In this document: one piece after another, positions 1-13,126 of the stretch
Numbering within the stretch: the first letter of the stretch is position 1
Layout: each line of letters begins with the position of its first letter
Origin: Pyxicephalus adspersus
Taxonomy: Eukaryota > Chordata > Amphibia > Anura > Pyxicephalidae
NCBI RefSeq assembly: GCF_032062135.1
Contig: NC_092859.1
Coordinates: 38,886,623 to 38,950,622, forward strand
Reading direction: 5' to 3'
Length of the DNA stretch: 64,000 nucleotides
Notes under the pieces: model-generated
Seen by the model: the letters and a program-made list of their open reading frames with translations, nothing else
What the model was told of the DNA's origin: nothing
Databases searched by the model: none
Translations under genes and position numbers: made by a program

Positions 1-154
1 CACTGCGGCACTTCATCCTGTTTAGCTCAAATTTACTTACCTGCCAGTCAAGTATAAATAATTGAACGAACACACACAAATTTTTTTCAAATTAAATACA
101 TTTATTGTAAAAATGTCTAAAATGAAAAGATATGAATATTTATTTTTTGGCTAA

Positions 155-197
155 ATAATAATAGATAATTATTGGAAGTGTGTACGTAGCTTTATGT
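155..197. mobile_element. Terminal fragment of a palindromic MITE (family A)
   Basis: This short stretch matches the right end of the MITE copies at 7856-8184 and 36009-36416, including the shared core GTGTGTACGTAGCT preceded by an AATTATTGGAAG-type segment. Only one end is present. The remainder of 1-1110 shows no exon, splice-bounded reading frame or other repeat that I recognise. Confidence 0.6.
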
Positions 198-1112
198 ATG
201 AAATAACCAATCAATACGCTTCACCTTTTGCATGAAAAAGCCCTGAGCCTCAAACTCTTTCTTTTTTCTCTACCCATTTATTTGGACTTGTATTAGGTTT
301 TGCCTACCATCTGGCCTGGCCACCTAGACCTTGAACTATGTCTGCCTGCCACCAGCTCTAACCGTTCTCGGCAGTCTCCCTCTCTCTGTCCTGCCTCCTT
401 AGGTAGGGTGACCCTGAGGGCCATGACCTAGTGACACCTTTCAGCAAAAAGGTTGTTGGTCTCTAAGGCTACCGGCTCATCACCCCTTGAGGGGCCCCTG
501 GTAAAGACCAGGTATCACTTAGACTCCAAGTCTTGGGTGATCCCATGCTACCTGCCTGAGGGGACCCTGACATTTCAACAAAATGCATACAGACTGAAAT
601 AGCAATCAGAGCAGAGAATGGTCCCTTATTGGATTGTTTGGTCTGAAATTTCAATTACCACATGGGTTTATTTATATTGTAAATACAGCCAGAAGAAGCC
701 AGGGGAAGCTGAAAAAGACCCTGCTGGTCTAACATGGGACCACTGCAAAGTTTCAACAGACAAAGACTCAAGATCAGGTTCCAGTTTTAAAGGTGATGGC
801 TTAACACTTATGGCCTGTTTAACAAGTAAATGTAGAAAAGCTCTTACTGAAGTCAAGTAACTTTTGGTGTGTATACATTGCCATTTCCTAGGAAAGATTA
901 GATAGTGCGTGCATACGAGTGTATGTATGCATAGTTTTCATCTCTGTGTGTTTTGCTGTGTCTTTCTGTAACTCTGAATAATTTGTTTACTCATTTATTT
1001 AAAAGCATAAAAACTACAAAATGAGCTGTGTTTCTTGGACTTTACGGAGATACTGAGATTTACTAGACTAACAGTAATACAAGCAAAACAATAACCTGCA
1101 ATGAATGTTTGC

Positions 1113-1529
1113 TTAACCTCCCTGGCGGTATGAAAAATGAGGATTTTTAAATGTAAAATCGGTACATTTAAAAATCCTCATTATTTTAAACTTCCTGCCC
1201 GGTCCTGCCTACCTGCCTGACTGTCCCGCCCTCCAGCCTGAGACTCGCAAACTGGCCGGCATCTGCTTCCCCTGGCCTCACGTCCCCAATGCTCACACGC
1301 CGGGGACACAGATGCTGGCCGGGCATCGCTAGGTTGCACAGATGCCTGGCCGGCATTAGCAGGGAAAGAAGATGCCGGACATCGCTGGAGGACGCTGCTT
1401 GAACGTGGGAACCAGGTAAGCTTTTTAAACTCCCTAGCAAATCCACCCCGATTGTGGCTCAGGAATACCGCTTTTGGTATGGAAAGTCCACCCCGAGCCA
1501 CACTGGGGAATACCGCCAGTGAATGTCAA
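1113..1529. mobile_element. piggyBac-like MITE with TTAA end
   Basis: The left end reads TTAA followed by CCTCCCTGGCGGTATG. The right end (about 1511-1529) is an inverted, decayed copy of it that retains CTGGCGGTAT in reverse complement. A TTAA target and CC-starting inverted repeats are typical of piggyBac elements. The interior is GC-rich and has no transposase, so the element is non-autonomous. A perfect 17-nt hairpin sits just inside the left end (1139-1179). The 57744-58873 element has similar ends. Confidence 0.6.
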
Positions 1530-2819
1530 ATTCATTGCTGTATACATATGTCCTTTGAAGTCTTCATGTTACCTGGCTTCTGCTTTCCGAGAATGTAGGG
1601 GTGTCACTTTTTTCCATCTGTAAGCAGAAAGACATTTACTTATCACAATTAGGCCACACTATATAGTGACATTCAGCAAGATTTGATGTCCCAAAATATC
1701 AATTTCCCATATTCAACTTACCATGAAAACATGACAAGAAAAATCAACTTTTAAATTATATATTTTTTATATAATACATTTTATTCAGAGACTACATAAA
1801 TGAAGAGACATAACTGTTGAGCTCTTCATTAATTAATACATAGTGCTGTGGGAATCCTTTCTCAGTGGCATATTTTGTATTGTGTGAAAATATAAACTGT
1901 GAAAAAATTAGAAATAAAAACCGTTAAAATCTTTTAAAATTATAGGTCAAATTGACCAAGTGTCCATACATTGACAGTTTTCTTTTCCTTAAAACTTGTC
2001 AACACTAATCCACATTACATAAATACAATATAATATATTATAATATATTAGTTTATTGTCACGATAGCGATATCTGTTCTCTTTTTAATTGGCTGAATGC
2101 TCTAGCTGAAGTCTTCTCCAGATCTTCTGATTCCTTCTACTGATCTAAATCATACAGTACAAGGTAGTAACATGGGCGCCAGTGGGAGGAACCAAAAAAC
2201 ATAGCAGGATACCAGAAAATTGACATTCTCTGAAGCATCAGTTTATGAAAAACATAGACAATCTCATCTTCAGACTGACCTTTGGCAGTGCAAGCAGAGG
2301 GTAAAGTAAGCATTTACTTCCTTCTTTGCAGGTATATTTTTACATCACTGTATATTTAGGTGAGAATTGCTTTATGTTTGATGCAACATCTCATGTTTTC
2401 TATACTTTTCCTTCCATATGTTTGCTATTCCGTGAAATGTAGTGTTTTGTTTAGATTTACAACTATATCGGCTGCACAGGGAGTATATTGCTTTTATTTA
2501 AATGGATAATAACTTATATTGTAAATAATCACATGACCTGATATTACCATACACTGATAAGGACTTATCAAATGGAAGGTTAGTTTTTCTTTTATCAGAC
2601 TTTGCCCTTTATTTTACCAGGTGAGCCTGCCAGGAACACCTCTCCTATTCTAGGTTGACAACAAAAACTTGAAATATTTATGCACCTTTGAAGTAGACTT
2701 TAGATATATATTCTTATGTTGAATTTTGCAGGTAATTTTGTTGGTATTGCTACAAAGATCACAGTGCCAAAGGTATCTCAGGCATCATCTATACCTCCCT
2801 ACATTCTGAAATGTATGTA

Positions 2820-3611
2820 CCGTATTTTTCGGACCATAAGACACACTTTTTTTCCCCCTAAAGTGGGGGGAAAATCAGGGTGCGTCTTATGGTCNNNNNN
2901 NNNNNNNNNNNNNNNNNNNNNNNNNNNNNNNNNNNNNNNNNNNNNNNNNNNNNNNNNNNNNNNNNNNNNNNNNNNNNNNNNNNNNNNNNNNNNNNNNNNN
3001 NNNNNNNNNNNNNNNNNNNNNNNNNNNNNNNNNNNNNNNNNNNNNNNNNNNNNNNNNNNNNNNNNNNNNNNNNNNNNNNNNNNNNNNNNNNNNNNNNNNN
3101 NNNNNNNNNNNNNNNNNNNNNNNNNNNNNNNNNNNNNNNNNNNNNNNNNNNNNNNNNNNNNNNNNNNNNNNNNNNNNNNNNNNNNNNNNNNNNNNNNNNN
3201 NNNNNNNNNNNNNNNNNNNNNNNNNNNNNNNNNNNNNNNNNNNNNNNNNNNNNNNNNNNNNNNNNNNNNNNNNNNNNNNNNNNNNNNNNNNNNNNNNNNN
3301 NNNNNNNNNNNNNNNNNNNNNNNNNNNNNNNNNNNNNNNNNNNNNNNNNNNNNNNNNNNNNNNNNNNNNNNNNNNNNNNNNNNNNNNNNNNNNNNNNNNN
3401 NNNNNNNNNNNNNNNNNNNNNNNNNNNNNNNNNNNNNNNNCGGCGCCGATTGATTTGATGAATGCCGATCGGCGCCGCCTTCATGGGCGGGCACAAGTGC
3501 CGCACGCTGGATCTCAGGGGAAATCAAATGAATTTTTTTTTTCTTGTTTTCCCGTGCGGAAAACCTGCTGCGTCTTATAGTCCGGAGCGTCTAATGGTCC
3601 AAAAAATACGG
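2820..3611. mobile_element. MITE with CCGTATTTTT ends and TA target duplication
   Basis: The left end (CCGTATTTTTCGGACCATAA) and right end (reverse complement CCGTATTTTTTGGACCATTA) are inverted repeats, each flanked by TA, as in mariner/Tc1-type non-autonomous elements. A second inner motif for 'GTCTTATAGTC' is repeated near the right end. Most of the interior is the assembly gap. The visible right part is GC-rich (CGGCGCCG motifs) and codes for nothing recognisable. Confidence 0.65.
2895..3440. other. Assembly gap (546 N)
   Basis: This is a run of undetermined bases lying wholly inside the MITE at 2820-3611. The GC-rich, self-complementary interior of that element is a plausible reason why it was not sequenced. 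Reading frames crossing it are artefacts. Confidence 0.98.
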
Positions 3612-3689
3612 TATTTATATAGTGCACTGCTGACATTACGTAATACTTTACAAAGTCCCTCAAAGCGGCACACAATCTAAAATCATGGT

Positions 3690-3912
3690 CATGTGTCATT
3701 AACGTAGTCTAAAGACAATTTTTAGGACAATTAACCTAACTGCTTGTTTTTTGGGGATTTGAGAAGAAACCAGAGAACCCAGAGGAAATCCATGCAGACA
3801 CAGTGAGAACATAAAAACTCCTTGCAGATAGAGTCCACGCCAGGATATGAACCTGTGACCTAGCGCTGCAAAGGCAGGAGTTCTAACCTCAGGTCCAACG
3901 GTGCCGCCCAGA
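3690..3912 (-). repeat. Old vertebrate interspersed repeat, unclassified
   Basis: The segment contains the phrases TTGGGGATTTGAGAAGAAAC, CAGACACAGTGAGAACAT and GATATGAACCTGTGACCTAG. I recognise these as a diverged copy of a repeat widespread in fish and amphibian genomes. It has no open frame of its own. It falls in a stretch of duplication copy 1 that is missing from copy 2, so it probably inserted after the duplication. I cannot name the family with certainty. Confidence 0.45.
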
Positions 3913-4224
3913 GTATAGCACAATGTTTGTGGGCATAGGACATGCTCTCAACAACAAGAACCAACGGGAAGGTTAAGTAGGTGAAAGGCAGGGGCCAATC
4001 TTGACCCCTATAGGAAAAGTTGAGACTTTTATATATCTAAAACTCTTAAATATTCTTACTTAAGTTATTAATTTACAAAAAGTAACAATGGGTAACCCAT
4101 CATCTCACAAAGATATACAGTAAATATATTCATGGGATTGGTTATTTATTACATTTGCATTATGTAAATTACAGAAGGTGGACCTGCAATTAATGGATCC
4201 AGGTCTCTTCTGCGTGTTTGAGCC

Positions 4225-4360
4225 CCCTGTAATTGTGTTAGCAATAGCAAATAGCAAAAGGACTGTGGATATAGTAATTATAGCAGAGGTACCCCGAAGA
4301 CCTGAAGGTTATTTCAAGGGTTCCCCTATGTTACAGAAGTCAAGAAACACTGTTTTACTG
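4225..4360. mobile_element. hAT-like MITE fragment (CAGTGTTTCT family)
   Basis: It shares the string GACCTGAAGGTTATTTCAAG and the end AAGAAACACTG with copies at 22755-22975, 50855-51110 and 51463-51637. The reverse complement of the end, CAGTGTTTCTTGAC, matches the left end of the 22755 copy. This indicates terminal inverted repeats of hAT type. Confidence 0.5.
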
Positions 4361-5822
4361 TGTCCTACATACAAAATAACCACCTGACTGACTAATGATA
4401 TTATAGAGCTAGCTGCACCTGTTTATAATTCAAGGTTTGCAGAAGCAGTTTACTAAGGAATATACTGGGGTAGTGTTGGATTCCCCTTGGGAATAGCTTG
4501 GTGTATGCCTACCCCCAGAGAGATAATTCAAAAGGTAAAAACTAGTTTCCAGACCCTGTCTTAGGTAGAAGTTATGAAACCAGAAAAAGGGTTTTTTTGT
4601 TGGCAAACAGTATAAGATTTAATTAGGTAATCAGTGTCGACAAGGAGTAGACATAACTCTATTAGCTATTACATTAAATGTTAAGGTAATAAAGTATTTG
4701 TCATTCTGGGTAACATCAGGTGATGCAAGATAGGCTAGGTCTCGGTTCCCGATACGTTTCAGCTATTGGCTTCTTTAGGGGAGAGTGAGACAGTTGCTTA
4801 TTCAGCAAGAGAAGAAAAAATATCCTTTACATTTAATGAATGTTTGTCTATAGAACTGTTTTCATAGTGAATCATTTAATATCTGCCTGGGGTTACTTGT
4901 CAAGTTCTCCTCAAAATACAATGCGCTTTGCTAAACTACAGAAACTCATACCTGACTCCATCCACTCACCAACAAATCTCAACCCCAGCTGAATCCACCT
5001 CTGGGTCAACCATTGAAATTATAAATTGCATAAAGTATCACTGGGCTGCTGAGATCTGACTTGCACTGCTCTTATATAGAGATCCATAACAGCCTTGGCC
5101 CCTCTACATGCAGTTTGCAGAATCAGATAGCATTGCATTCAATGATTGTTGCTCCAGCTTATGCTGCTTTTGGTACAATAACATTAAACGTAAATAAATT
5201 TACAACGTAAATAATTTACAAGTAAATAATTTACAACGTAAATTCATTTAGTTTCAGGATCCTGGAAATGGTTCAGCACCAACTTTCTATTAGTTTCTAT
5301 TGTATACATGCACGCACATGGAACTTTGCATAGAAAAAAAATTAGTCAGATTACATAAAGCAATAGGGTTGTCTTCACAGACAAAAGAGGACCTGTCTGC
5401 TTATCTTTAAAGGGTTAGTTTTTCTAAGCTGATTATCTAAGCTACCCAATTAATTTCCCATGTCAAAGTTTTTATCTTGTCTGCATTGTAGAGCTATCAG
5501 TGCGTCAACTGTATTCTCCAAAATACAAATAAAATAGTAATGGGTAAAGCCCCTAACAAATAGAGTGAAACATCCTTATAACATTTTTGGCAAATATAAA
5601 GACCTTGAAACTTACAGTTTACAATGTTAATGTTCTGTGTTTGTGATACAGTACTTTATACAATTTAAAAAAAGAGAGAGACTCCAAAGGAAATGGCTTT
5701 TGCTCAAACCCAGCATTCTCAAAAAATCCTAAGAACTTGCTATTTTTTTTTAAGGCAGATCAGAAAATTTCTGCAATGCTAGTTATCTTGTTTGTTCATC
5801 ACTGCCACATGGCAGAGGAAGA

Positions 5823-6251
5823 GGCTACATACACACGTGCACAAGTTGTCGTTAGAAAACAAACGATTAACAACCGATCAACGATTATTCATGATTATTT
5901 TGAACAATCCTATTGTGCACAATTCTGTACATGCTGTAATGATACGATCGTTCAAATATAATCCACCAATAATGTACACACATATGATCGTTTGAACGAT
6001 GCGGAAAATGACGTGTGCAGGAGAAAGTGTATGAGAGAACAATCCACGATTACTGAACGACTGTACACACGATAGATGGTGAACGATCGTCACCCAAACA
6101 GATCCGCCAGGACAGTTGTTCATTTCTAGCAACATTCCTTGTTCATCGGCTTTGTTGGCCAGTCGTTGTGCACTTTGTTAACAATTATCGGACAATCGGT
6201 TGTTGGTTGTTCGTTTCCAACAATAATTATTGCATGTATCTATGTAGCCTT
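5823..6251. mobile_element. Palindromic MITE, family A
   Basis: The ends GGCTACATACACACGTGCA and (inverted) GGCTACATAGATACATGCAA flank an interior rich in AACGATCGTT-type self-complementary words. The two halves are long imperfect inverted repeats. There is no transposase. It lies in the first copy of the segmental duplication and is not at the matching place in the second. Confidence 0.65.
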
Positions 6252-7855
6252 AGTCTAGTTGCTGCCATTTGATGTTTAAATATCAACCTTCAAAGATAAA
6301 GGAGAAACCCAACTTGGACAACAATTAGTAATTTTACAACAGGATGAGGGAATTTACCCTATTTGTCTCGATCAAGATTGTCACGGTTCCACTGACAACT
6401 ATAAGAGAAGATTTTTTTGGAGAGATTCCCTCCTACATTTTGTTATGTCAATAGGAAAGGAAGTGAAAGGTAATCGGAGGCATTTACAACAGAACAAAAT
6501 AACAAAAAACTGTCCTACAGTTAATTCTATTATGCTTATACAGATACATATAATATGTTTTTCTCTGTGCTTCCTTGAGGAAATACAGATACATTCAGGA
6601 GGAATGGCAGGGAGCTTCCAGAAAACAAACACCCTGTTTTATTACTCAATTCAGGATGCTACAGCCCAGCAAATATCAAAAATCCTTCATAAATGGAGGT
6701 CACTCTGGCAGAATGGGCACTGCAAACCAATCTTCATGGCCTATGTTTCAATGATTTGATGCTGAGCCTCCAAGGTTGAAAGAAATAAAATATATAAATA
6801 TAAAAAAAGGTAATGCCAAGCAATTCAGGAGATTGTAGAAAAATACAAGACTGAAGGTAAGTCTGGTGTTCAGATTTGAATTTTTACCAATAAAATAAAG
6901 TTTCTGCTTTAAATATACTTTACATGTATATGCTTCAGTAAAATTAATTACTCACTGGCATCTCTTGTTAGATTTCTTTGGTTGCTCAGTCTCGGTCTCC
7001 CCACTCATTTACCTCTCTTATTTATCCTGCAACAGCTAAATACATTTCAAACCTCCTGAAAAATGGTAAATAGTTGCATGAAATATTCACTTAAGCCAGT
7101 AGTGTAAAAACTTTTTTTTTTCTTTAGTAGTATAGGCAAATGTGTTGGCCTGGAATTGCATTTGTAGAAACGTCTTGATATATAAGACAAAGAGTGAAAG
7201 ATGAAAGACCATACTTTTAAAGTACAAGTCTTGTTAAAGCCTGTACACGTAATTCAGAGTGCCATTCAAGTTGCCATAATAAGATATAAATTAAAGGAAT
7301 AAATCCTTTAAAAAGAAAGATTTCAATTTCCATAGCTTCCATTGGAACTCTTACCTTTTTCCTTCTCTTTTCAGGAACAGCCAGATCAATGTTCAGATTT
7401 TTGTTATATCTTTTCACTGCTTCCTAAACCCCGAGACCACGCCTGCTTATGATGCTGAGCCATTGAGCAAAGAGTTCCAAAAACACCTTAGAATACCATC
7501 TAAAGGGACAGTGTATACCTAACTCAGCAAGCACAGCAAACACTGTATTGCTTTACAGTATTTAAAGTGGAACTGAAGTCTAATATTAAATTGCTAACAA
7601 AGAGTTTGGAAGAGCAGACCCGTACTTCTTTTCTACCAAAAATCTGCTTTCCTTTCTCCCTGCAAGTATATTTTGTGTATGCTGCCTACAAAGAGGGAAT
7701 ACAAAGTAAGTTTTCCATGTTTTACAAGTGATCCAAAAGCCACTCCAGCCTCAATTTAAATTAGATTAGATTGTGCCATTGCTGAACTGTTAAGAGTGGC
7801 ACAGGGGCATTGTGAAGGTAAATGAAACATGATTGGGGGCTTTAAACAGACCTAA

Positions 7856-8184
7856 GGTGCGTACACACTTCCAATTTTTATCGTTCCAATCGAACGACGA
7901 ACGATCGATTGGGCAAAAAATTGTTCGTAAAAAAGTAACCAACGACGCCGACGAACGAGGAAAGTCGCTGGAAACGAACGACCGGACCGGCGGATCGGAT
8001 GCATGCGTGATGAACGAACGTCCGTTCACTTTCCTGTCGTGCACATAGTTCCTCTATCGCTTAAACGATCGTATCTATTGTGTGTACAATATCAATCGTT
8101 CTATTCGTTCGTTCGTGTATATCGTGCAGGGACGTTCGTCGTTCGTTTTCCAACGATAATAATTGGAAGTGTGTACGTAGCTCT
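7856..8184. mobile_element. Palindromic MITE, family A, full length
   Basis: Both ends carry GTACACACTTCCAAT in inverted orientation, followed inward by cgttccaa/cgaacgacgaacg words on both arms. The element is about 330 bp and non-coding; the reading frames across it arise from its palindromes. The left end is preceded by TAA, which fits a three-base TWA target of PIF/Harbinger type, but the right flank (TAG) is not an exact match. Confidence 0.7.
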
Positions 8185-8829
8185 AGTGACTTAGCCAAGA
8201 TAACAGGGTCTCTTTAAGCACACATATTACTGCCAAAAACATCCAATGGTAATGTTGCATGACAATCCACAAAAGGCATATTGATTACATAGCTAATGTC
8301 CCTTTGCACAAGATCATATGGTTGCTGATAATCTGGTGTATTTGCCTCTGTAGTTATATAAACAGAATCTCAAACACAACTGCTATTGCCAAACACAAAA
8401 AAAACTGCTTACTTTACATGCCACAGAACCACCTCTTTCCAAGTACACATAACTCTTTTCCTGATAAAGTATTTACTTTCCTGATTAAACTCTACTGCAA
8501 CCTCATGACAGTACTTTTTGGAGGAATAACATTTGCACAACACAAAAAGACTCTCAGACCTATCATATCTAGTCTGATCCATAGGTACTCTAAAAGCCTT
8601 GCTAAATCTGAATGCATGGTGTCACACAGAAAAAGGGACAGTCAGGGACAAGACAATATGATCACATTGATTCCCTGGAATGGCATCAGCAAAGGACCTG
8701 GAAAGTGAAACAGGTTAAGAAATCAATCCTTCATTTGATGTGTTTACAGAAACATAATAGTTTGGGTTACACAGAGATGGAATTTGAAGTACAATTTAAC
8801 CTGACATTATAACATATCCTTTACAGACC

Positions 8830-9840
8830 TTGCTGATAATGTCACACACTCATTCATTCTCTCCTTCTACCTCATACTTTTTTGGGTACTGTTTTGGTCA
8901 TATTTCCTAATTCTTTCTACCCTGTATTTGTTTGTGTTGTATTTATACTCCCCTTTTTATAAAAAAAAACTTTATTAAAAAAAGTCCAATTGCACTCCTT
9001 TGTTTAAATCAGATAAATTAATTCTGATATTACAATGTATGGCACATATAGTATTGGATGTGAGAACATCTTATATCATCAGAAAACATCATCACCAATA
9101 TGTATTTAACAATCCTACTACTTAGTACTAACATATAAACCAAATGGAGACCCCCCCCCCATACATAGGAAAAATAGTTTAGGCACATAAACACATGAAA
9201 TATGTAAAAAAAAATTATTAACACACATAATAATACAATCCATGACAAAAACAATTCAAATGAGCTGTTCCTATAACTTGTATCAACAAATTTGATCTGA
9301 AAAAGTAGTGATGCAAAATCTGAACACAGGTCACCAATATAAAAAAATCATCAAGCTATGTAAATGAGAACAATTTTACAAATTTTTATCCATATATTGG
9401 TCAAAACATACTGTATACTCATCTGTCCTTTAACTGGTCAGGGGCATCCAAACTTCTTCTATATTGCATTCAAATACAATGATAATACTGTCTTCTAGAT
9501 AACGGGTAGAGCGGCCCAATACCAAGACATCAATACCTCAAACAGACCTATAAAAATTACAAAGGGCTGATAACCTATGCACTCATTTAAAGCAGGATAT
9601 GCAGTAGCTTTTAAGTTATATATCCACCTTGTTTCCTGTTGTAGGAAATTTTGATCCAAATTACCACCGTGTATGTTGATGTAATTTATCCAATGCTACA
9701 AAAGTAACTCCAGTGGGATCATAATTATGATTCTTAGCAAAATGCCACCCTACCGATGTCATATAGTTACCATATGTGATGTCTTTAAAATGATTTCCAT
9801 GGTCAGATAGATATTACTAGTGTTACAATATTATATATTT
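8830..9840. other. AT-rich intergenic DNA, nothing recognised
   Basis: No splice-bounded reading frame, terminal repeat or coding similarity was seen. A short (TA)n tract lies at about 9847-9869 at its right end. Confidence 0.5.
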
Positions 9841-9869
9841 TTTTGGTATATATATATATATATATATAG

Positions 9870-10450
9870 TGGGACAGTGACTGGAAAAGTAGTCGAAAAT
9901 CGTTATATTTCACCTAGGTTTCCTTCATATACATTGTACTAGGATACAGGAAGTGGATATCTCAACTAGGAAACGCTGGGTGAGATATCAGAAATCCAGG
10001 AAGGATGGGTTGCCTTAGCAAAACATTGTTTGCTGAGGACTTTGGTAAATAGTGTTGTCGGGTCTGGATTTTTATGGAATGATGAGCAGGTTGGTAGTGG
10101 GGCTCCCCATTCCCTTCCTGTCCAAAACAGGTTTCCTATATAGCTCCCTGCCAGGTGATGGAGATCAGCTCATTTCTGGGCTATAAAGGTCTGCACTATG
10201 AGCATGTGTGGGTGGGGAACTGGTTGAACAGACTGTCTTTCACTAATGCTGCTAAAATGACAAAAAGGACACTAAGTTTATTTTGAGTTATGTTGTGTGG
10301 CTGGTAGTAAGCCGCCTGTATAGAAAGAGTGATCTTGTGTTAAGTTAGTGCTCAGCCGAGCAGGAATTTATTTTGTGTTTTTGATACATGAGGAGTTTTG
10401 GTACTTCAACCTAACGAGAAAGCGCATCTACGATTCTGTATGTTGTCATA
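9870..10450 (+). repeat. Possible LTR-like sequence
   Basis: The stretch differs in texture from its neighbours and contains a TATA-like GCTATAAAGG near 10180, followed by a GC-richer leader. No matching second LTR, clear TG...CA ends or target duplication was found, so the assignment is weak. Confidence 0.2.
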
Positions 10451-12430
10451 TGGTTGCATTGTCATCCAGCAAAGAAAGAACATCTCAGTGTACTTTGCAG
10501 ATATGACATTTTAATTTCTTTCCTAAAGGAAAATGGGTCCTCAAACCATTACTTTTATCTCAAAGACTCTTTTCAGAGTTGGTTTATAATAATGGACATT
10601 TTGGAGTCACACATTCACTGTTTTGAAAGCTTTCTTGGGATCAGAAGCTGTGTCAGAAAGGCAGAGTTGACTGGTAACCTAGAACTAAAAAAAGGAGTTG
10701 GCTTTCAATGAATTGATACCACTATGGCAACATTGATTTGGTTGCTGTGGCATGCATATTGTTTTTTTTTTGCTCTTTTAATGGAAGGCACAAAGACAAC
10801 TGTTACACTTTAATGAAGAATTGCCATTTTTACTTTTTCTGTATATTTCACTTAGTATGCAGCATGACTGCATAATATACAATGACTTTAGGGCTGGATC
10901 CTAAAGGACACACGCACACACACACAAAAGCTAGCGTTTCCCTTTACCTGCCCTATTTGCATTTACCCTTATTTGCATTTCCTACTTTTCATAGCAACAT
11001 GGTCTTATCCCATTGGGGGAATGGGGGAGAGGCAGGAATGAAGGCCTGGAACAACCAATCATCTACAAGACTTTGTGATGATGCTTTAAGATAAGCTTTT
11101 AATAGCCCTTCTTTTCTTTATTTTTTGCAGTGGAAAGGGTAAAGTCCCAGCTTAAAATATTTTTTTTTTTGTTTTAGTAATGTCTAATTGTGCTTTTATA
11201 CATTGAAAGGAGCATAAACCGTATAATATATAAATACATACATTATATCAAATCATAGTTAGCTGCGGACAAGCCTTGATTGACCTACGTTTGTTTGTAT
11301 ATTGGGATTTGACAGCGTGCCAAAATTTGGTTTTGGGTAATTCAAGGAATACCTAACCTGGGCCCAGATTGTTGCAAGTGGATTTGCCAGATAAAAGACA
11401 TGTAATTGCCAGCAAATTAACTCAATAATGACTTTACTGAAGAAACACAAATATTAAAGCTTTACAATTATACAAATGTATTTTATTTATGCATGTACTG
11501 TAGTTAACTGAATTTGATTTGCAGTCCTCTTTGTAGTTCCGCTCAGCTTGGTAGAGCGAGACAGGACTGTGCTTACCAGAAAAATACTGACAGAAGTGGG
11601 TAGAAAGTTGACCTCCTCAGTCTTTTTAATGTAGGATCCTCAGGTTGGGTCATGTGATTAGGGATGACCGAAAAGGCCTCTGATAGTCTCGTGAAAATGT
11701 CCTCAAACTTCTTTTGGGTCTGTGAAATTTTGGCGTACAGAATTTGCGAATTAAATTAAAGTCACTGGGCCAACTTTAAACAATAATAGCAAAGCCCCTA
11801 TACATGTTAGAACCACCAAATTTGCTAGGTATGTGTAGGAGAACAATGGCAACAAGGGAAAAATACAAAAGTTCCAAAAAACCTTGTGTGTTTCCAGAAA
11901 ATGGCAGGCAAGGAAGGTTTGACTCGGTATCTAAATATGCCTGAGTCAAACATTCCTTCACAGTGGATGTTCAACGAGGAAGAAAACCTCCTGTCACCAT
12001 GGAAAACAAGTATACATCAAAAACATTATTCAAAAACACACCATATTGGTGTGTTATCTCCTAGCCAACGACAGTCGTGGGTGACCTTTAGCATGCCTTT
12101 ATCTTCAAGCACCACTTGACTTACGACGATTTTAAAGACCCCTTGTTCCATGGTGAGGATGTCACATGTACATTTCTTGATTATCAAACAAACAAGATGG
12201 TGGTATTTATACAAAGTGAAGTAGGTGGTACACAAAGGAAATTAAAGTAAACAGTGATTTTTCAGGAATCCAGAGTCGTTGATAACCATGAACAATGCAT
12301 GGTCCTGATGTCCAGGCTGTCTCCACTCATGCCCCAGTTTATTAGCCATTGTTTCTTATTTTTTTTTTATACTTTGGGTATTGTCATTGTTGTTACTGTT
12401 TCCTATTTATACTTTGGTTATTGTCACACA
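10451..12430. other. Intergenic DNA with a short CA tract
   Basis: It holds a (CA)n tract at about 10908-10926 and, near 11660-11750, a diverged copy of the GGGATGA...CTCGTGAAAATGTCCTC repeat also seen at 15012 and 16295. No gene was recognised. Confidence 0.4.
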
Positions 12431-12439
12431 AAAGAAATT

Positions 12440-12680
12440 ACATTTAGATTTACAGGACAATCACTCTTCACAATGCAGTAAGCTTTCCTGATTTTTTTTA
12501 CAAAATGGCGAGCAATGGTCAGCTGGTTACAAGCCTGAACCCAGGAAAACAAAAGGTGTAGATTAAAAAGTCTTTTGTTGGTATGGGACAAAAGTCTTGA
12601 ATATAGTATACTTTATGATTCCTTCTTATATATCAAAAAGTCCACATCATTTCCCTCCTCAAGTTCATTCCCTGAACTTA
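12440..12680 (-). repeat. LTR-like repeat, left copy
   Basis: It matches 20445-20640 in the same orientation, including TTACAAGCCTGAACCCA and ATGATTCCTTCTTATA. On the minus strand both copies carry a TATA-like box (TATATAAG here, TGTATAAG in the other). The copies are about 8.0 kb apart and bracket minus-strand fragments resembling retroviral pol and env, so they may be LTRs of one decayed provirus. Exact ends were not found. Confidence 0.4.
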
Positions 12681-13126
12681 TAATACCTTCAAGGATTTTG
12701 TACTCATACAAGAGACTTGGGGAATCTGCCACCCACACCACTTACTTGTTGGCAACACCGGCTTAGATTCAAATTGGGTGTTGGAAAAGCAAAGGAAATT
12801 TAAGGGTATCTAGCACAGGTAACAAAGATGCCAGGGAAGACTGCAGGTCTGGAGCCTGCACTTTGCATCATGATTCTCTTGGCATTACCAGGAAACCCTC
12901 ACAGGAGTACTCTTTCATACTTCTGCATTGGAAGAATGAAGTAGTGCCCTCATATGTGAGATGATGGTCTATGGTTCAACTGGGCTGGTCTCAGGACCTC
13001 CTGGAAACTTTTTTTAAAAGGGTAATGGGTCCCTCCAGCAATAATCTTCAGGTGTGGGTATAACAGGGACAAGTGTACCTTAGCCATCTTGGATAAATGC
13101 AAAATCCACAAAACATTTAATGATAT

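Larger units (their letters stand above)
1550..8820 (+). repeat. Segmental duplication, copy 1
   Basis: A series of collinear, same-strand matches links this block to about 34160-42190. Examples are 1557-1640 with 34558-34641, 2171-2300 with 35385-35515, 5032-5170 with 37808-37940, 7380-7500 with 39580-39700 and 8205-8800 with 41581-42185. Blocks between the matches differ by MITE insertions private to one copy. By eye the matched parts differ at roughly a fifth to a quarter of positions, so the event is old. The block holds no recognisable exon. Weaker similarity (about 600-690 with 34160-34230) suggests that the copy runs further left. Confidence 0.75.

Noticed and set aside
1..50. Strong donor-like CAG/GTAAGT on the minus strand, considered as an exon of a second FAXDC2 copy
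   Set aside because: The adjoining sequence does not translate to anything like FAXDC2, and no acceptor is evident. The predicted exon would lie left of the window.
2716..3527. Long open frames of 192-245 codons
   Set aside because: They consist mostly of the N gap.
8259..8708. 149-codon plus-strand open frame
   Set aside because: It lies in the segmental duplication; the copy at 41640-42110 does not keep the frame and no known family is resembled.
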